From: Datnioides undecimradiatus
Taxonomy: Eukaryota; Chordata; Actinopteri; Lobotiformes; Datnioididae
Length of the DNA stretch: 64,000 nucleotides
Assembly (NCBI GenBank): GCA_008933995.1
Contig: WARS01000012.1
Location: forward strand, 2,666,001 to 2,730,000
Reading direction: 5' to 3'
Shown here piece by piece: positions 12,801 to 24,200 of this stretch. Made by a program: the position numbers and the translations under genes. Numbering within the stretch: position 1 is the stretch's first letter; each line of letters starts with the position of its first letter. The notes beneath the pieces are model-generated. The model was not told where the DNA came from. It searched no databases and saw nothing but the letters and a program-made list of their open reading frames with translations.

Positions 12801-15800
12801 TGCTGGATAAACCTCTTTCACTTTTTGGACTTTGACAGATTTCGACTTGTCATAGCAGCAAAAGTACTGGTGTAATTAACAGTATAAATGATAGCTCGGT
12901 GTAATTGAAGTGTCTCAGTTAAGTGATCGTAAGCCAACGTGCACAACCTCCAGAACCCTCGTACCATCTGAAATAAATGGAATACACCAGCAGCCATTTT
13001 TATTAAAGTTATCAGTTATACCATCCTGTCATGGAGAAAGGCCTGGTGTAGCCAATCTCTGTTTCAATGGCCTTCCTTTTACAATCTTTTGCAGTCTAAT
13101 ACTACAACCCCGCAAGAAGTCCTTTATAATGTAAAATGTTTCAATTCTAATGTCTTTTTTAATAACAAGTGCAGATTCAACTTTATAATGATTTTGGAGG
13201 CTGCAGTGCATTGTTCACTGACATGAACAGGGAGCAACAAATATTTAGTGATGCCCATCAGAGGCACCACAAACTGCCTCTAGAATGATCATACAGTTGA
13301 GTTGATGCCTCACTCAAATTATTTCAGCAAAAACATAAAATATAACCTTTATGAAGGTAGGACTGCTTCATTTGAATACTACTTTTAGCTAGTGTACCTA
13401 ACTAATTGGAAAAGTGGCATATCATGCATGTTGATGCATATAGTTTTGTGTTCAAAATGCACGTCATCTAGAGACTTCTGTGTTTAGATAAAACATAAAC
13501 ACAAATCTCTTATACAAAGTAAAAAAGCTGTTCTGTTGGCAGAAATTGGTGCGTTCTTGTAGCTCATCTTTACAACTAATTGAGAAAGTAGGTTCTCTGA
13601 GCATTTAAAACGGTTTTCAATCCTCTGACATAATTTTTAATGAGCTTTATTGAATAAAACTGTATTCACTGGCCTCTTCTCTGCCCCTCTTTCCTTTCCA
13701 GGAGCCTCGCTCACGGAATCACGGTCCCCGCCAGTCCAACCACATGGTGCCGATGCGAAACAGCGGCAGCCCCAAATCCTCCATGAAGACCAAGCAGGCT
13801 TTCCTGCTGCAGGCCACCCGCCTCACCAAGCTGGCCCGGCACATGTGCCGTGACATCATCAGGCTGCGCCGTGCCGCGCGCCGGCCCTTTGTCCCCATTA
13901 ACTGTGGGGCCATAAAGGCAGAGTGTAAGAGCTCTTTCAATTCCTCCTAACTTCTGCCACATGGACACACACACACACACACACACCTGCAGACAAAACA
14001 CAACATAAGCAGACACACACTGACACGCAACACACTCGCCACCCTTCCTCAACCCAACTGCCCCACCATCAGCCCCCCCATCTCTGCTCATCTTTGCCCC
14101 CCCCCCGTCTGTCTCTCTTTCTGTTTTTATTATTATTGTTATTATTATTTTGGTTTTGTATTCTCCCACCCCCTGTTTCCAATAAAGACTGCCTGTCCTC
14201 ATAACTATGAGTTTTGATCATCTTTTCATTTGTGTTTTTTATTTTTTTATTTATTTTGTTCCTTTATCTCTTATGGTTCTTAGTCACTGTGAACTGAAAG
14301 CCATTGTTGCAGTTACACACAAAGATCTATTGGTTAATCAGGGCTATTCTACATGAGCACGCCTGCACACAGCAACTGATTTCGCTCCTGTCATTAACAA
14401 GTAGACTGTAACAGGATCCAGTAGAACTCATTATCTAGTCTGAGCCGTATATTTGCTGAATTTAGATGTAGAGAAAATGTATTTTGCTAAGAGAAGCTCT
14501 ATTTTGCACAGCGCCCCCCCCCCGGCCCCAGCGCTCTGTGCAGTCACGGCTGAACGAGTTGTCTGCGCCACGAATGTTCATTGTAAATGCTGAACCTCAG
14601 CTTCAGTGTGTCTGCCGTCACCATTTTCTCACACTTTTGCTCCTTTCTGCACGCACATTTTCATGCTTTTAATCGTGTGTTTTTGTGAGTGTATTTAGAC
14701 AATGAATTGTGTTTTCGGTTGATAACGAGCTTTAGACTGATGAAACTTGAAAGAAAAGAGGTTGAAGCTAAAGTGACGACCTTTTTTAATAGTCTGGTAC
14801 AAAGAATAACTAGCTGCTCTTGACCTCTTTGCTGCTGGCTGCATCTCACACTGTAGATTGGGAGTCATCAACTGGACCATGTCCTCTTGGATGGTCCCTC
14901 TCCATACCATCCACTCAGCTGTTCCCTTGTGTTCAGATCATGCAATATTCATATGAATCCATCATGTTGCCTCTTGTAAATCCCGCAGACAGGATTTGCC
15001 ATTCAGAGCCATTCCTCCCCTCCATTTTGCCTCCCCGTTCTTCATTTTCTAACAACTGTTGCAATATTCTCATCTCCTACCTCTTTTTTGCTCTTTTTCT
15101 TTCATCACTGTGTGAGTGTGAGAGTAGACCTCCAATAAAGTCGCACCTGAAAGCATCTCTTCCGAGTCCTTGTGCTTCATGTGTCCCGTGTTATCTGTCC
15201 ATCAACTCCACCACACTCAGAGGAACCATAAAGGCACGCCTCCCGCCCCTTACCCAGCATGGACTCAACCTTCAGTGCCTGCTGTCATTATACCTTCATA
15301 CTGGAATGTATGTGTGTTTACAGTATTTTTTTGTTGTTGTTTGTGTGTGCATGTGAGCATGTACTTATATCAGAGTGCATGTGGAAGAGATTATTCTTTT
15401 GTGGACATGCCATCCCTGAACGTAAGTAACCACATTAACACCTCAGTGATTTGCTCACGTGTATTGACTCCTGCATCCTGTGCTGCATCCATTTTAAACA
15501 AGATAAGAGGTCATCTTCATTTACATAAGACGTCCATGTTCACATCATAAACAGGTCACCTTTATCAACAGTCAGAGCTGATCTAATACATATTTATTCT
15601 GACTGATTCTGCGCAAATGTTAAACAGTATTTAGTATTCATGAACAGTCTGTATCTCAGCAGATATAGAGCGACATCATACAGTCTGAGAGGCACTGCAC
15701 TGCTTTGTAAACTGTGTGTATGTGTGTTTGGTTTAGACATGTTAAGGGTGTCCGAAGGGCAGGGGACTCGCCTACCCAAAACCAGAGCCGCCCAGAGGAG

Positions 15801-18800
15801 CACTCTGACCAGTGTTCTGCAGTTTCTAGGTAAAATCCACACACATATTAAGTGTTTGAGCAGAAATATGTGATTGATTTTGTTCGACTGTGCAGGAAAA
15901 ACCAAAGAAATATGAGAAGAAATTATTCAGATGGTCTATGTGAGCCAGTTGATACAGCTCCACTGTGGTGTCTCTTCCAGAGTCCCGTCCTGCAGCCCAC
16001 ACCCCTCGCTCCCACCGCACCCCAGGCCTGCAGACACCTCCCCCTCGACGCCTCCTCTCCTCTCTCCCACACGGCCCCCACGGCATGCTGGGAAAACGCA
16101 GCTACCATCACCACAGCAGGGCTGAGCCGGACAGGCGCTCAGGTACACATACGGGCACTAATTACACAAATGTTGTTATGACTTTTTTTCCAATAAGACT
16201 GTTATTGCTTAACTTAATCCTGTCTGGAAGCAGAGTCATTATTTGTTTTAGATCAGTTTAAACCCCCTCAAAAAAATTGGAAAATTTGTCCATTCCTGCT
16301 TTTAAATAAGTTAGCTCTGATGTGAATTAACCTTGGGGACCAAACAGTGTTGATATCCAATGCTCTTGTCATCCTTTTGCTTGATAAAATCAAATTAGTG
16401 GAGATACACCCGGAGTTGATAACCTTTTCTGCCATTTCTTATCTAAACTAGCTCGTTGGAGAGAATGACAACTAATTCTAATGAAAACGAATCAGCAGAT
16501 GGGGGTCATTTGGATAATTTGGATGATTCAACTTCAGTCTGACACTTTGTTTTTTATTGGTAACTTCACTATTTTTACTGAAATTGAAACACAGTCATTT
16601 GTTGCACCACTTGTAACTAGGAAAAGTTATAAACCAATCAATAATATTCACACGTGACAGATTCCCTCATGCATACTTTGCATTTTTCCCTTCTTTTTTC
16701 ACAGAGAACCCAGGCACAACAGGTGGACCCCTCATGGTAGGTGCCTCATCTAAAATACTGAGTATAACTGCATCATCGTTTATTGCAATAAAGTTATATC
16801 TAATTGTCTTTTTGCAGCATAACGGCCGCAACAACAGCAGTGGAAACACCCGGGGCGGAGTGATGATTCGCAAAAGGCGCCCCAACTGGATCGATGCCCC
16901 TGATGACAGCTTCTTCCTTGTCACCCGGGAGACCAGGTAAGCAAAGGTGACCCTTTTCTAACCTCTGAGTGGCTGACTGTGTGTATGTGTGTGTGTGTAA
17001 AGGGAAAGCAAGTGATGCTGAGAGCCCAGTGACAGCAGATTAGATGAACTGATCTGTGACAGAAAAGGACAATTAGTGTGTTATTTTTGTCCTGTGGTGA
17101 CCTCAGACAGCCGTGTGGCGCACACACACACACAAATAGATACACTATATATATGTGGCTAAATTCATAGAAACCCATTCAGTTGAAACAGAGTGGCATC
17201 CTGGGAAGCTTGCCAAGTCTTGTTGTCATTATCTAGGGGTGCAAATGGTAAAATTATGAATAATTTAAAAAATGATTTGAATTGTTTATTTTCATCATAA
17301 TACCAAAATGGCTCCTGCAGCTAAGAAACAATGTTAAAGCACCACTTTTTACAAACTACATTGAGATATTTTTTGGGCAGTTGTGCAACCCTCTCACTCT
17401 CTAGCCTAAGCAGTTGCAGTGTGGTTACCCCAGCAAGGGTCTGCTCTTTGCTTTGGTGAATGTAGGATTTAGAGGCAGCTTAAAAATCAGATCAGTATTA
17501 GAGGATGGTGTTTCAACACAGCCTGATAGTCACTGCAGGGCTTAATGATAGATTGAAATGTAATTTAATATCAGATCAGTAATGACCTTTAATAAGAATA
17601 CTCACTTACATTATAATTAAACAGGTTACCATACATAAAATGTGAAAAATCCAGAAAATCACATTTAATAGATGGGAGGTGTTGGAGGAACTCTCACTTG
17701 TGATCTCTATTTTTAAATCTCTGGCCTGAACTGAACAACACTGAGTTGGTTTTTTTTTTTAAGGTTTTGAAGTTTGGCCTTCAGATTTTATTGAGTATTT
17801 TTCACTGGTGCCTCACTGCCAGCATTTAATTATCACTGTGTAGAATTCAACTTATTTTTAACCATGCTAGCCATGTGGCTGTAATGATCGCAATCGGTAT
17901 TGATGATGAAGAGCTTTTGGATGGATCCAATGAAGTTCTGCTGAGATGTTCATGGTGTCCAATGATGGGTGAAGCAACAAAACTTTATAATAGTCTCTCT
18001 AATACTTTGTGTTCATTTCTACAAAAATGTTGACTGTAACAAACATGGTACCTGTCAAACATCAACCTGTTATCATGCTGGTATTAGTATTTATCTTAAA
18101 GCACTGCTGTGTCAAAGAGAGGGCTGACAGAGCTGCTAGCACAGTGTTAGGCATTTGTAGAGATACTATCTATTCCAGACTGATTCGAATGAAATTATAG
18201 GCAGATTTAATGATGCATTCAAATATAAATGAAGGTCCTGTTAGGTGAAAGATTGGGCACAGAAGCAGAACAAAGATAAGGCAGCAGTAGCTAAAAGTTA
18301 AAAGGCAAAGACAAGATAAATACTTGCAACTGTAGCGTGGCAATAGCATTGGTACAACACTGTAGAACTCAACAAAACATATATTCTACTGGAGCTTCAT
18401 ACGTGCATGAGGTTTGGAGGTAGATCAGCAGCAACAGAGAGCCACGCCCAGGCAGACACACACACACACACACACACAGTCAAAAAGGACAAACAAGAAA
18501 CAGTAGGAATGAGTAAGAGGTACATTCGGGATAATAACAATTAAATTAAATTAGTTAGCTCCTCCATAAACAGCTCTTCACAAATTGTGATGGCTCAGCA
18601 TCCTCCAGTAATTTACTTCTCATTGACCGATGCAGGCTGGTATTGATTTTTTTTTTAATCTTGTTAACAAATAACTTTCCTAAGACTGCAGTGCAGGTAT
18701 CATATTTAAAAAAGAGTGGCTGTTAAAATAAAATACAGATCCAAACGTCTCAAGAACACAAACAGTAGATAACTAACATTCATGATCATATTCCGCAGTC

Positions 18801-21800
18801 CAGAAATTTTCATAGACATTATTGAACATACTGTTGAATAAACATAAAAAAAAAACCAGTTTCTTTTTATTTTTCCTCACACATACCGTACGTAGACTCG
18901 CACTCTCTCACACACTCATATGCACATAATGAGTCAATGTTTGCATGTCTGCATGTGAGGGAGAAAGATGTTCTTCCATTAAGCCTGTGTCTAAATGAGC
19001 CATGGCACCCGGCCCGCACAGCCGCCCTCCGACCGTCGGGGCTAAAATTAGAGCAGCTAACTGGTGCAGATGGGCCAGTGAGGAGCCAGGCACCGCTGGG
19101 CCTTGAGTGGAAATATCATTAGCACATTAACCATGGCTGCACATGTATGGATCACTCACTTAGCACCGAGATCACGATGGCAATGTGTTTGTGTCTGAGA
19201 GAGATGGAATTGTTCTGAATACTTTTCCCTCACTGGCCCTTAATGTAGAGACATTTAATACTTTTGTGAATAAAAGACATTAATAGATCTGCTCCAAAAG
19301 GCGGCTGCTGATGAGAAATGATCGGAAGTTTTATTTTCTCCCCTTCCCGGTCTCTTTATCCCACTCTTTGTCTCTCAGAGTGATGAACAACGCAGTGTGC
19401 CACAGAGCAATGAGAAGGATCGGGGAAGCGAGAGAGAAAATAGAGACAGAGACCAAAATATACGTGGTGGATTAACACTTTTCGTAGCACAGCTAACACA
19501 TAAAACCTGATGATGACACTGATGGCACAACAAAGCTCGTTTCTCTTGAATGTGGGTGAATATATATCATTATTATTATTATTCACTACACATATTTAAT
19601 GACTTTGGAGATTAGGCTTAAAAAAAGATAAATGTTATATTTTAGGAGAGAATAAATTTGAAAGTTAAACTAGTGTTGTAAGTTTCTCAGATGTTTCATT
19701 TAAAGATAGCTGTTAGAAACACAAGACAAGATAAAATCAACAAACATTTCATTTTTTCACAAAAATCAATTTGTTCTTTCTCGTCCCATTACAGTGCGTC
19801 TGACCTCCCGGGTTGGGAACCACTGGAATAAACAGCCCAGCTGTATTTAAAGTATTTAAAACCACTGTTTTTTCATCGATGCATTGGTATAAAACATTGT
19901 TCTGCAGGATGTTTACTTTTTCCATTTGATTCCTACTAAATGCAATGCAGGTAGGCCTACTTATAAAGGACAATTTCACTGTGAAGTATTGCTGCTTTTA
20001 CTAGAGGAGAGTTGGATTTGGACAAAGCAATAACAGGACTAAGAATGACAAATGGGAAGCATTAGGAAACAGAAGTGAAACAGAAGTGCAAATGAGACAG
20101 CTTGATATGTTTGAGCATGGATTTACGTGTTTGCTCTTCTTCTCCCGACGGCCAGCTGAACAGACAAACAGCAGGGATTTTGATAATGTGCCACCAGAGC
20201 CAAATCTCCTCCATTCTACTCCTGTTCATATTCTGCTCTAACTCTAACTCACAATATGCGTGCCATGCTATGTAATAATCAATAGTCTCGGGGCTCATTG
20301 TACGTAAAAGGCGAGTGTGTAGAAGCACGACCGCTGCACACTCTTGCAGACACATCTACTGTACTCCGATGTGCGGGAACATAATGTACGCAGAGTCATC
20401 ATGAGAGCTCTAGCACTCATTTTATCAACAGCGGGGATCTGGAGGGAACTGATGTGTTTTCCAGTTCACAATACGGGAGAAAAACACTGTGATGCTGCAG
20501 AAATAAGTAGAAGAAAATGAGTGCTTATCAAGAGGCTTTGCTGTTTTTCTTGATGGGCCTAAAGGGAAACATGAGCAATCACCCAAACATTGTGGTTATG
20601 CATCTCACATTTGTCTCTGAATGAATTCCATTAGTGCTGTGTCCAACATTTGTAAGTGTGCCCGATCGTCGTGGTCGCTGTGGGCTGTTATCAGAGACTT
20701 CCTGCCACAGCACAAAGCCCACTGCAGTCTGGAAATTACCACCCGAGCTTCTTTATAAGCCTGAAAATCCTCCAGAGATGTACCTCTCTCTCTTACCTCA
20801 CAACAGACATATTTGTGTTACTAACTCTATTTCCACCTTAATACATTTTGTACTTTAGTGAATTCTACTGAAAGGAGAAAAAGTAGTTGTCTCAGAATGC
20901 TTTCTTGAAAGCCTGTAACCTCAGCTGTCCTTAAACTGATCTTTTCTGCTACGTTATGTTTCTAAGTTTCTTCATCTTATTAATCTTTGTGTTGAATGCA
21001 TCATTTGTTGCTGGTGAGGCTTTTCACTCAACACCTCATGTAAAGCTGTTCTTCTTGGTGATGGATAGGTAAACTGCTAAAAACAAAATCACTGAAAACA
21101 CTTTTGTGAACAAAAACAAATTGATTTACCTATTTCCTGTTGCATGTATCACTGTCAAACTGTTAATAGAATACATGACAAATTAGCTGTCTCATAAAAC
21201 ACACAGTCCAGAGCCAGTTTTATCATTCTTTCAATGCGTTTGCATCCTTTTGACTGCAGGCTGTTGCTGCCTCACTGGAGTATGCACAGTAAAGTAAGGA
21301 GCCCATAGGTGGTTGCAATAATGAGAAGGAGCTAGAAGTACTCGAACATAAAGCCTGTGGTCAGCTACGTATAAATAATGCATTCATGCTAGCATTATCT
21401 GCGAGTTTCGATACTGTAAATGCTGAAATGTAAAGACCCAGTCATGAAATGCTCGCTATGAATGCAGTTTGAGCTGTTTTGTTTTAATATTGAAAACTCA
21501 GTCATGACATTTTAAACACGTTTCATGAAGAATGAAACTCAGGCTTCCCCTATGAGCATTGAAAAAAAAATAGTCTCAGCATCTCTAAAGACTTCCTGGT
21601 TAAAATAAACATTAAACAATACACACAAGAAATATTAATCAATCAAATCTAAACTTAACAAAACTTAACAAACTAGAAAACTGTGCATCTACAACAAATT
21701 GTAGCTGAGTTGAGACACAAATTAATCAGAATGTGTAAAATGTCATCATTATTATTCTCTCCATGTGCACGCAGAACCAGCAGTTGAGTCCAAGATAATC

Positions 21801-22752
21801 AAGACAAAGTGACAATTAGCCGACAACTACAGTTTCATAAAACAAAATAACTATCCTTTTACTTTGGTTAAAGCTGCTGCAGTTAAAATTTCCAATGCAC
21901 CAAACTGATATGTGTAATGTGGTTGCCTGTTCATTATATTGGTTTTACAGTTTGCAAACTGTACTCATTTGAAACCTTATTTACAAAACAAACCAGACAG
22001 CTGTTTTTTCTGGTAAACCTTCTGTACACTACCTCCTCAGCAACAAAACGTAGTGACTAGCTGGTCAGCAGAGCAAAGTATCTAGCAGCTAAAGGGCCAG
22101 ATATTCTTCTCAGAAGGTGGTGGAGACAAAAACAGAACTAAAAGAGTGTGTATACCGGCCAAATGCACAACTCCAAATGCCTCCAGAAGAGTGCTAATGT
22201 TGCTCCGCATCTACTGAATGTGAATAGGCCATAACAACCGTCTGTACAGTGATTATACATTAATGTTGAGTTTAGAGCAAAAAAACAATTGATGCTGCTT
22301 AAACGTCTTAAATTACAGATTAACTCTGAATGACTTTAATAACTTCTCATCTATGTTGGCTTAAAAATTGAGAATAAAAATTATTTCTTGACTTTGTGAG
22401 CAATAATTGGGTTTTACAGTGAGTATTTTTTCTACCACTTGACTGTCACTACTAACAAGTACTGCTTCCAGCTTCAAGACTTCCAGTAATCTGGATTAAT
22501 TTGGATTTTTAATTTTTCTTTTAATTTCATCCGTGTCTTTTCTTCTACACTTATGTCCTGTCTTGTCTCCACCGCTTCAGGAGGGCCAGACGGCTGCTGT
22601 CCCGCTCCCAGCTGAGACACGCTTGCCGGCAGCCATGTGAGCAGATCACCCTTCGCAGGGTCTCCCAGGGCCCACCGCAAGGGCTCGTCCTTGCTCCTCC
22701 ACACCCTCACCCCAGCCTAAGGATGCGAGGCCCCATCGTCATCCACGACTGA
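1882..22752 (+). CDS. mta3: MTA3, NuRD-complex metastasis-associated protein (long form, exons 2-19; exon 1 lies upstream)
   Basis: Scaffold subunit of the nuclear NuRD deacetylase complex: recruits HDAC1/2 through ELM2-SANT and RBBP4/7 through basic C-terminal motifs (family knowledge). Coding exons, all AG..GT with matching phases: 1882-1949, 3120-3213, 6670-6796, 6947-7010, 7309-7426, 7995-8097, 8402-8501, 8594-8782, 9961-10035, 11027-11085, 11256-11374, 12192-12349, 13702-13924, 15737-15829, 15981-16142, 16705-16736, 16818-16936, 22581-22752. The first codon is split (G|AT); if exon 1 encodes the usual nine residues, the protein is about 700 aa. BAH runs to about 147, ELM2 148-258, SANT 265-317; a GATA-type finger has Cys377/380/398/401 (CX2CX17CX2C); an RBBP-binding-type RRAARRP lies near 490-496; WIDAPDD is at 628-634; the C-terminus is PIVIHD. 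Assignment to MTA3 rather than MTA1/2 rests on [51 protein letters not shown] and the LSPSP-like linker. Exon 15 is the least conserved placement. No frameshift or premature stop is seen. Confidence 0.95.
3214..6669 (+). other. MTA3 intron 3
   Basis: 3.46 kb intron between the A|AG halves of Lys64. It holds a G run at 6012-6024. Short open frames here lack any recognised similarity. Confidence 0.8.
8783..9960 (+). other. MTA3 intron 9, with long (GT)n next to exon 10
   Basis: The (GT)23 tract at 9851-9896 sits about 65 bases before the exon 10 acceptor, close to where a branch point would lie. Bases 9715-9845 form a complex, low-repeat stretch that could be a conserved element. Confidence 0.7.
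9851..9896. repeat. (GT)n microsatellite
   Basis: Uninterrupted GT dinucleotides; open frames of alternating Val/Cys or Thr/His on either strand here are artefacts. Confidence 0.95.
10036..11026 (+). other. MTA3 intron 10
   Basis: AT-rich intron within the segment encoding the end of SANT and the following basic helix. Nothing else recognised. Confidence 0.8.
12350..13701 (+). other. MTA3 intron 13
   Basis: AT-rich intron after the zinc-finger exon. Nothing else recognised. Confidence 0.8.
13702..13950 (+). CDS. mta3: MTA3 short isoform: exon 14 read-through terminus
   Basis: If the exon 14 donor (T|GTAAGA at 13924/13925) is not used, the frame continues TGT AAG AGC... and ends CKSSFNSS-stop at 13948-13950, giving about 516 aa. 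The same bases therefore serve as a codon pair and as a splice donor. Human MTA3 has a short isoform of about 515 aa that ends the same way (Cys-Lys then a few residues; established knowledge recalled, not checked). The long form instead joins T to AC of exon 15, changing Cys509 to Tyr. A poly(A) signal follows 230 bases downstream, so a complete alternative terminal exon is present. The short form keeps BAH, ELM2, SANT, the zinc finger and the RRAARRP motif but lacks the MTA1-like tail. Confidence 0.8.
   Translation, partial: EPRSRNHGPRQSNHMVPMRNSGSPKSSMKTKQAFLLQATRLTKLARHMCRDIIRLRRAARRPFVPINCGAIKAECKSSFNSS
13951..14205 (+). other. mta3: 3'UTR of the MTA3 short isoform
   Basis: CA repeat at about 13965-13986, C-rich tract at 14098-14107, then AATAAA at 14181-14186. 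The cleavage site is inferred at 14200-14210. The sequence is otherwise noncoding. Confidence 0.65.
14181..14186 (+). promoter_or_regulatory. Poly(A) signal AATAAA for short MTA3 transcript
   Basis: Canonical hexamer 231 bases after the read-through stop, followed by a T/G-rich stretch (14208-14235) of the kind expected downstream of a cleavage site. Confidence 0.7.
14206..15736 (+). other. MTA3 intron 14, part downstream of the short 3'UTR
   Basis: Contains a C run at 14513-14523 and pyrimidine-rich DNA around 15000-15250. Open frames of up to 178 codons (14820-15356) show no recognisable domain and are not called. Confidence 0.6.
16937..22580 (+). other. MTA3 intron 18 (5.6 kb), with possible conserved noncoding segments
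   Basis: The largest intron of the gene seen here, with a (CA)n at 18456-18478. Two stretches, about 18,900-19,540 and 20,130-20,800, have balanced composition and high word complexity unlike the flanking AT-rich DNA, and resemble conserved noncoding elements. That reading is inference without alignment. Confidence 0.5.
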
Positions 22753-23192
22753 TTGGACCCTCTCACCTCTGCATACACTAACAGATTCACACCTATTCCC
22801 ACATTAACCCCAAAACTTTGCTTTTAGTCCCTAAAATACCGTCATAAACACTTAAACAAGCTATCTAACTGTTTGGCAACAGAAGGATGTGATGCAATAG
22901 AAACATACACCTGATCTGACTGCAAGTGCTGCCTGTCTTTAATCCCCTGGGAAGTATGTGTACATACTGTAATGGAGTGCATGTGAGCATGTGGCAGAGT
23001 GTGTGTGTGTGTGTGTGTTTGTGTGTTTGTGTGGGCAATCATGCCGACAACATGACGTGTGAGAGTGAGAGGGGATGTCGATGTGTGCTGTTTTTTCATT
23101 TTTATGGATGGACATAACGACGGAACTTTGTGTGACCTTTGTGTTGATGGTGAATTGTTGTGAAGTTTAATCAGTTTGTACAAAGTTATTTT

Positions 23193-23252
23193 GGGAGGGG
23201 GTTGGGTGGGGGCATGGGGCTGAATTCGGGTTGTGATGGGTGGGTGGGTGGG
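23193..23252 (+). other. Two adjacent G-quadruplex motifs in MTA3 3'UTR
   Basis: Four G-tracts of at least three with loops of 1-2 bases at 23193-23212, then GGGTGGGTGGGTGGG at 23238-23252. Both are on the sense strand, so they could fold in the mRNA. Confidence 0.75.
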
Positions 23253-23884
23253 TTATCACAATTGCGTGGACTGTGGTTCTTTTAACATTGGAGAAGAGGC
23301 AAGTGTCCCAATGCTGACGTTAAAAAAGAAAATGCACTATACGAAGACTGAAGTAGCGGCCTTTTAAAGAAATGGCTGCTTTAAATTACCCACAGTTTTT
23401 CATGTTGTCCTTGAAGTTTAAATTAACGAGCTGGAGCTGGCCTTGAAGAATGATAACCTGGAGGCATTATTATACAAACCTTATATAATGCTACACAAAA
23501 AGCTGTCAGTTACTCATGACAAATCTGCAGGGGAAAATGTAATAAGGCAAAGAAACAGAGAGCCAGCTTACATCAAAACAGCATAAGCCTCCCTCATGAA
23601 CCTGTGTATAATATATTGTATATCTCATTACAGCACTGTAAATCTACTCATCCTATTTCTATGGCCGACTGTACCTACCTAGCCCTAACATGGGTACTAA
23701 AGCACTTCCTTTGCAGCAGAAAAGGGCATGAATATGTCATATTTTCCTGAAGGCTGCGATGTGCCTGCAACATTTTGAGGCAAAAAGATGGGCAACTTCG
23801 CCAGCAGCTATTTGTTAACTTGTATTTTCCTCATTGCATCTAATCTTTGCAGGCAAACAGTCAAGTTTATCCTGTTTCCAGACA

Positions 23885-23887
<3 letters not shown>

Positions 23888-23940
<53 letters not shown>
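23888..23940. repeat. (CT)n microsatellite
   Basis: Uninterrupted CT tract of about 53 bases within the presumed MTA3 3'UTR. Confidence 0.95.
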
Positions 23941-23942
<2 letters not shown>

Positions 23943-24177
23943 CGCTGCATGACAATATTGCCAGAGGGCGTTGCCTCAGAAATTTGCCAGGTTAACTCAT
24001 CAAGCCTTCAGGTGTGTTTGGTTATGAGTTTTAAATCTGGCATCGCCACCGCATGTCTTTGAGGTGAGAGCCTCTGCTGACCGATTTGGTCACATGATTT
24101 CTTCTCTTTCATTCAGAATGTTTATGTTAGTGTTTCCTGTATGTCATGTGTTGACTTATGAATATGCTGAAAATAAT

Positions 24178-24183
24178 AATAAA
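24178..24183 (+). promoter_or_regulatory. Candidate poly(A) signal of long MTA3 transcript
   Basis: AATAAA in an AATAATAATAAA context about 1.43 kb after the stop. It is the clearest signal found after exon 19, but its use is inferred. Confidence 0.4.
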
Positions 24184-24200
24184 AAAAAATACAACAACAA

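Larger units (their letters stand above)
22753..24200 (+). other. mta3: 3'UTR of the long MTA3 transcript
   Basis: Follows the TGA at 22750-22752. It includes a GT-rich stretch (22999-23034), two G-quadruplex motifs (23193-23212 and 23238-23252), a (CT)n tract at 23888-23940, and a candidate AATAAA at 24178-24183. The end is uncertain because the A-rich context also permits other signals. Confidence 0.45.

Noticed and set aside
14820-15550. Open frames of 178 and 126 codons in MTA3 intron 14
   Set aside because: Composition is serine/leucine-rich low information, the frames overlap each other, and MTA exons bracket the region without needing them.
15826-16181. Several overlapping frames on both strands at MTA3 exon 16
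   Set aside because: Only the frame giving LQTPPPRR and [10 protein letters not shown] fits MTA3 and the splice phases; the others are shadows.
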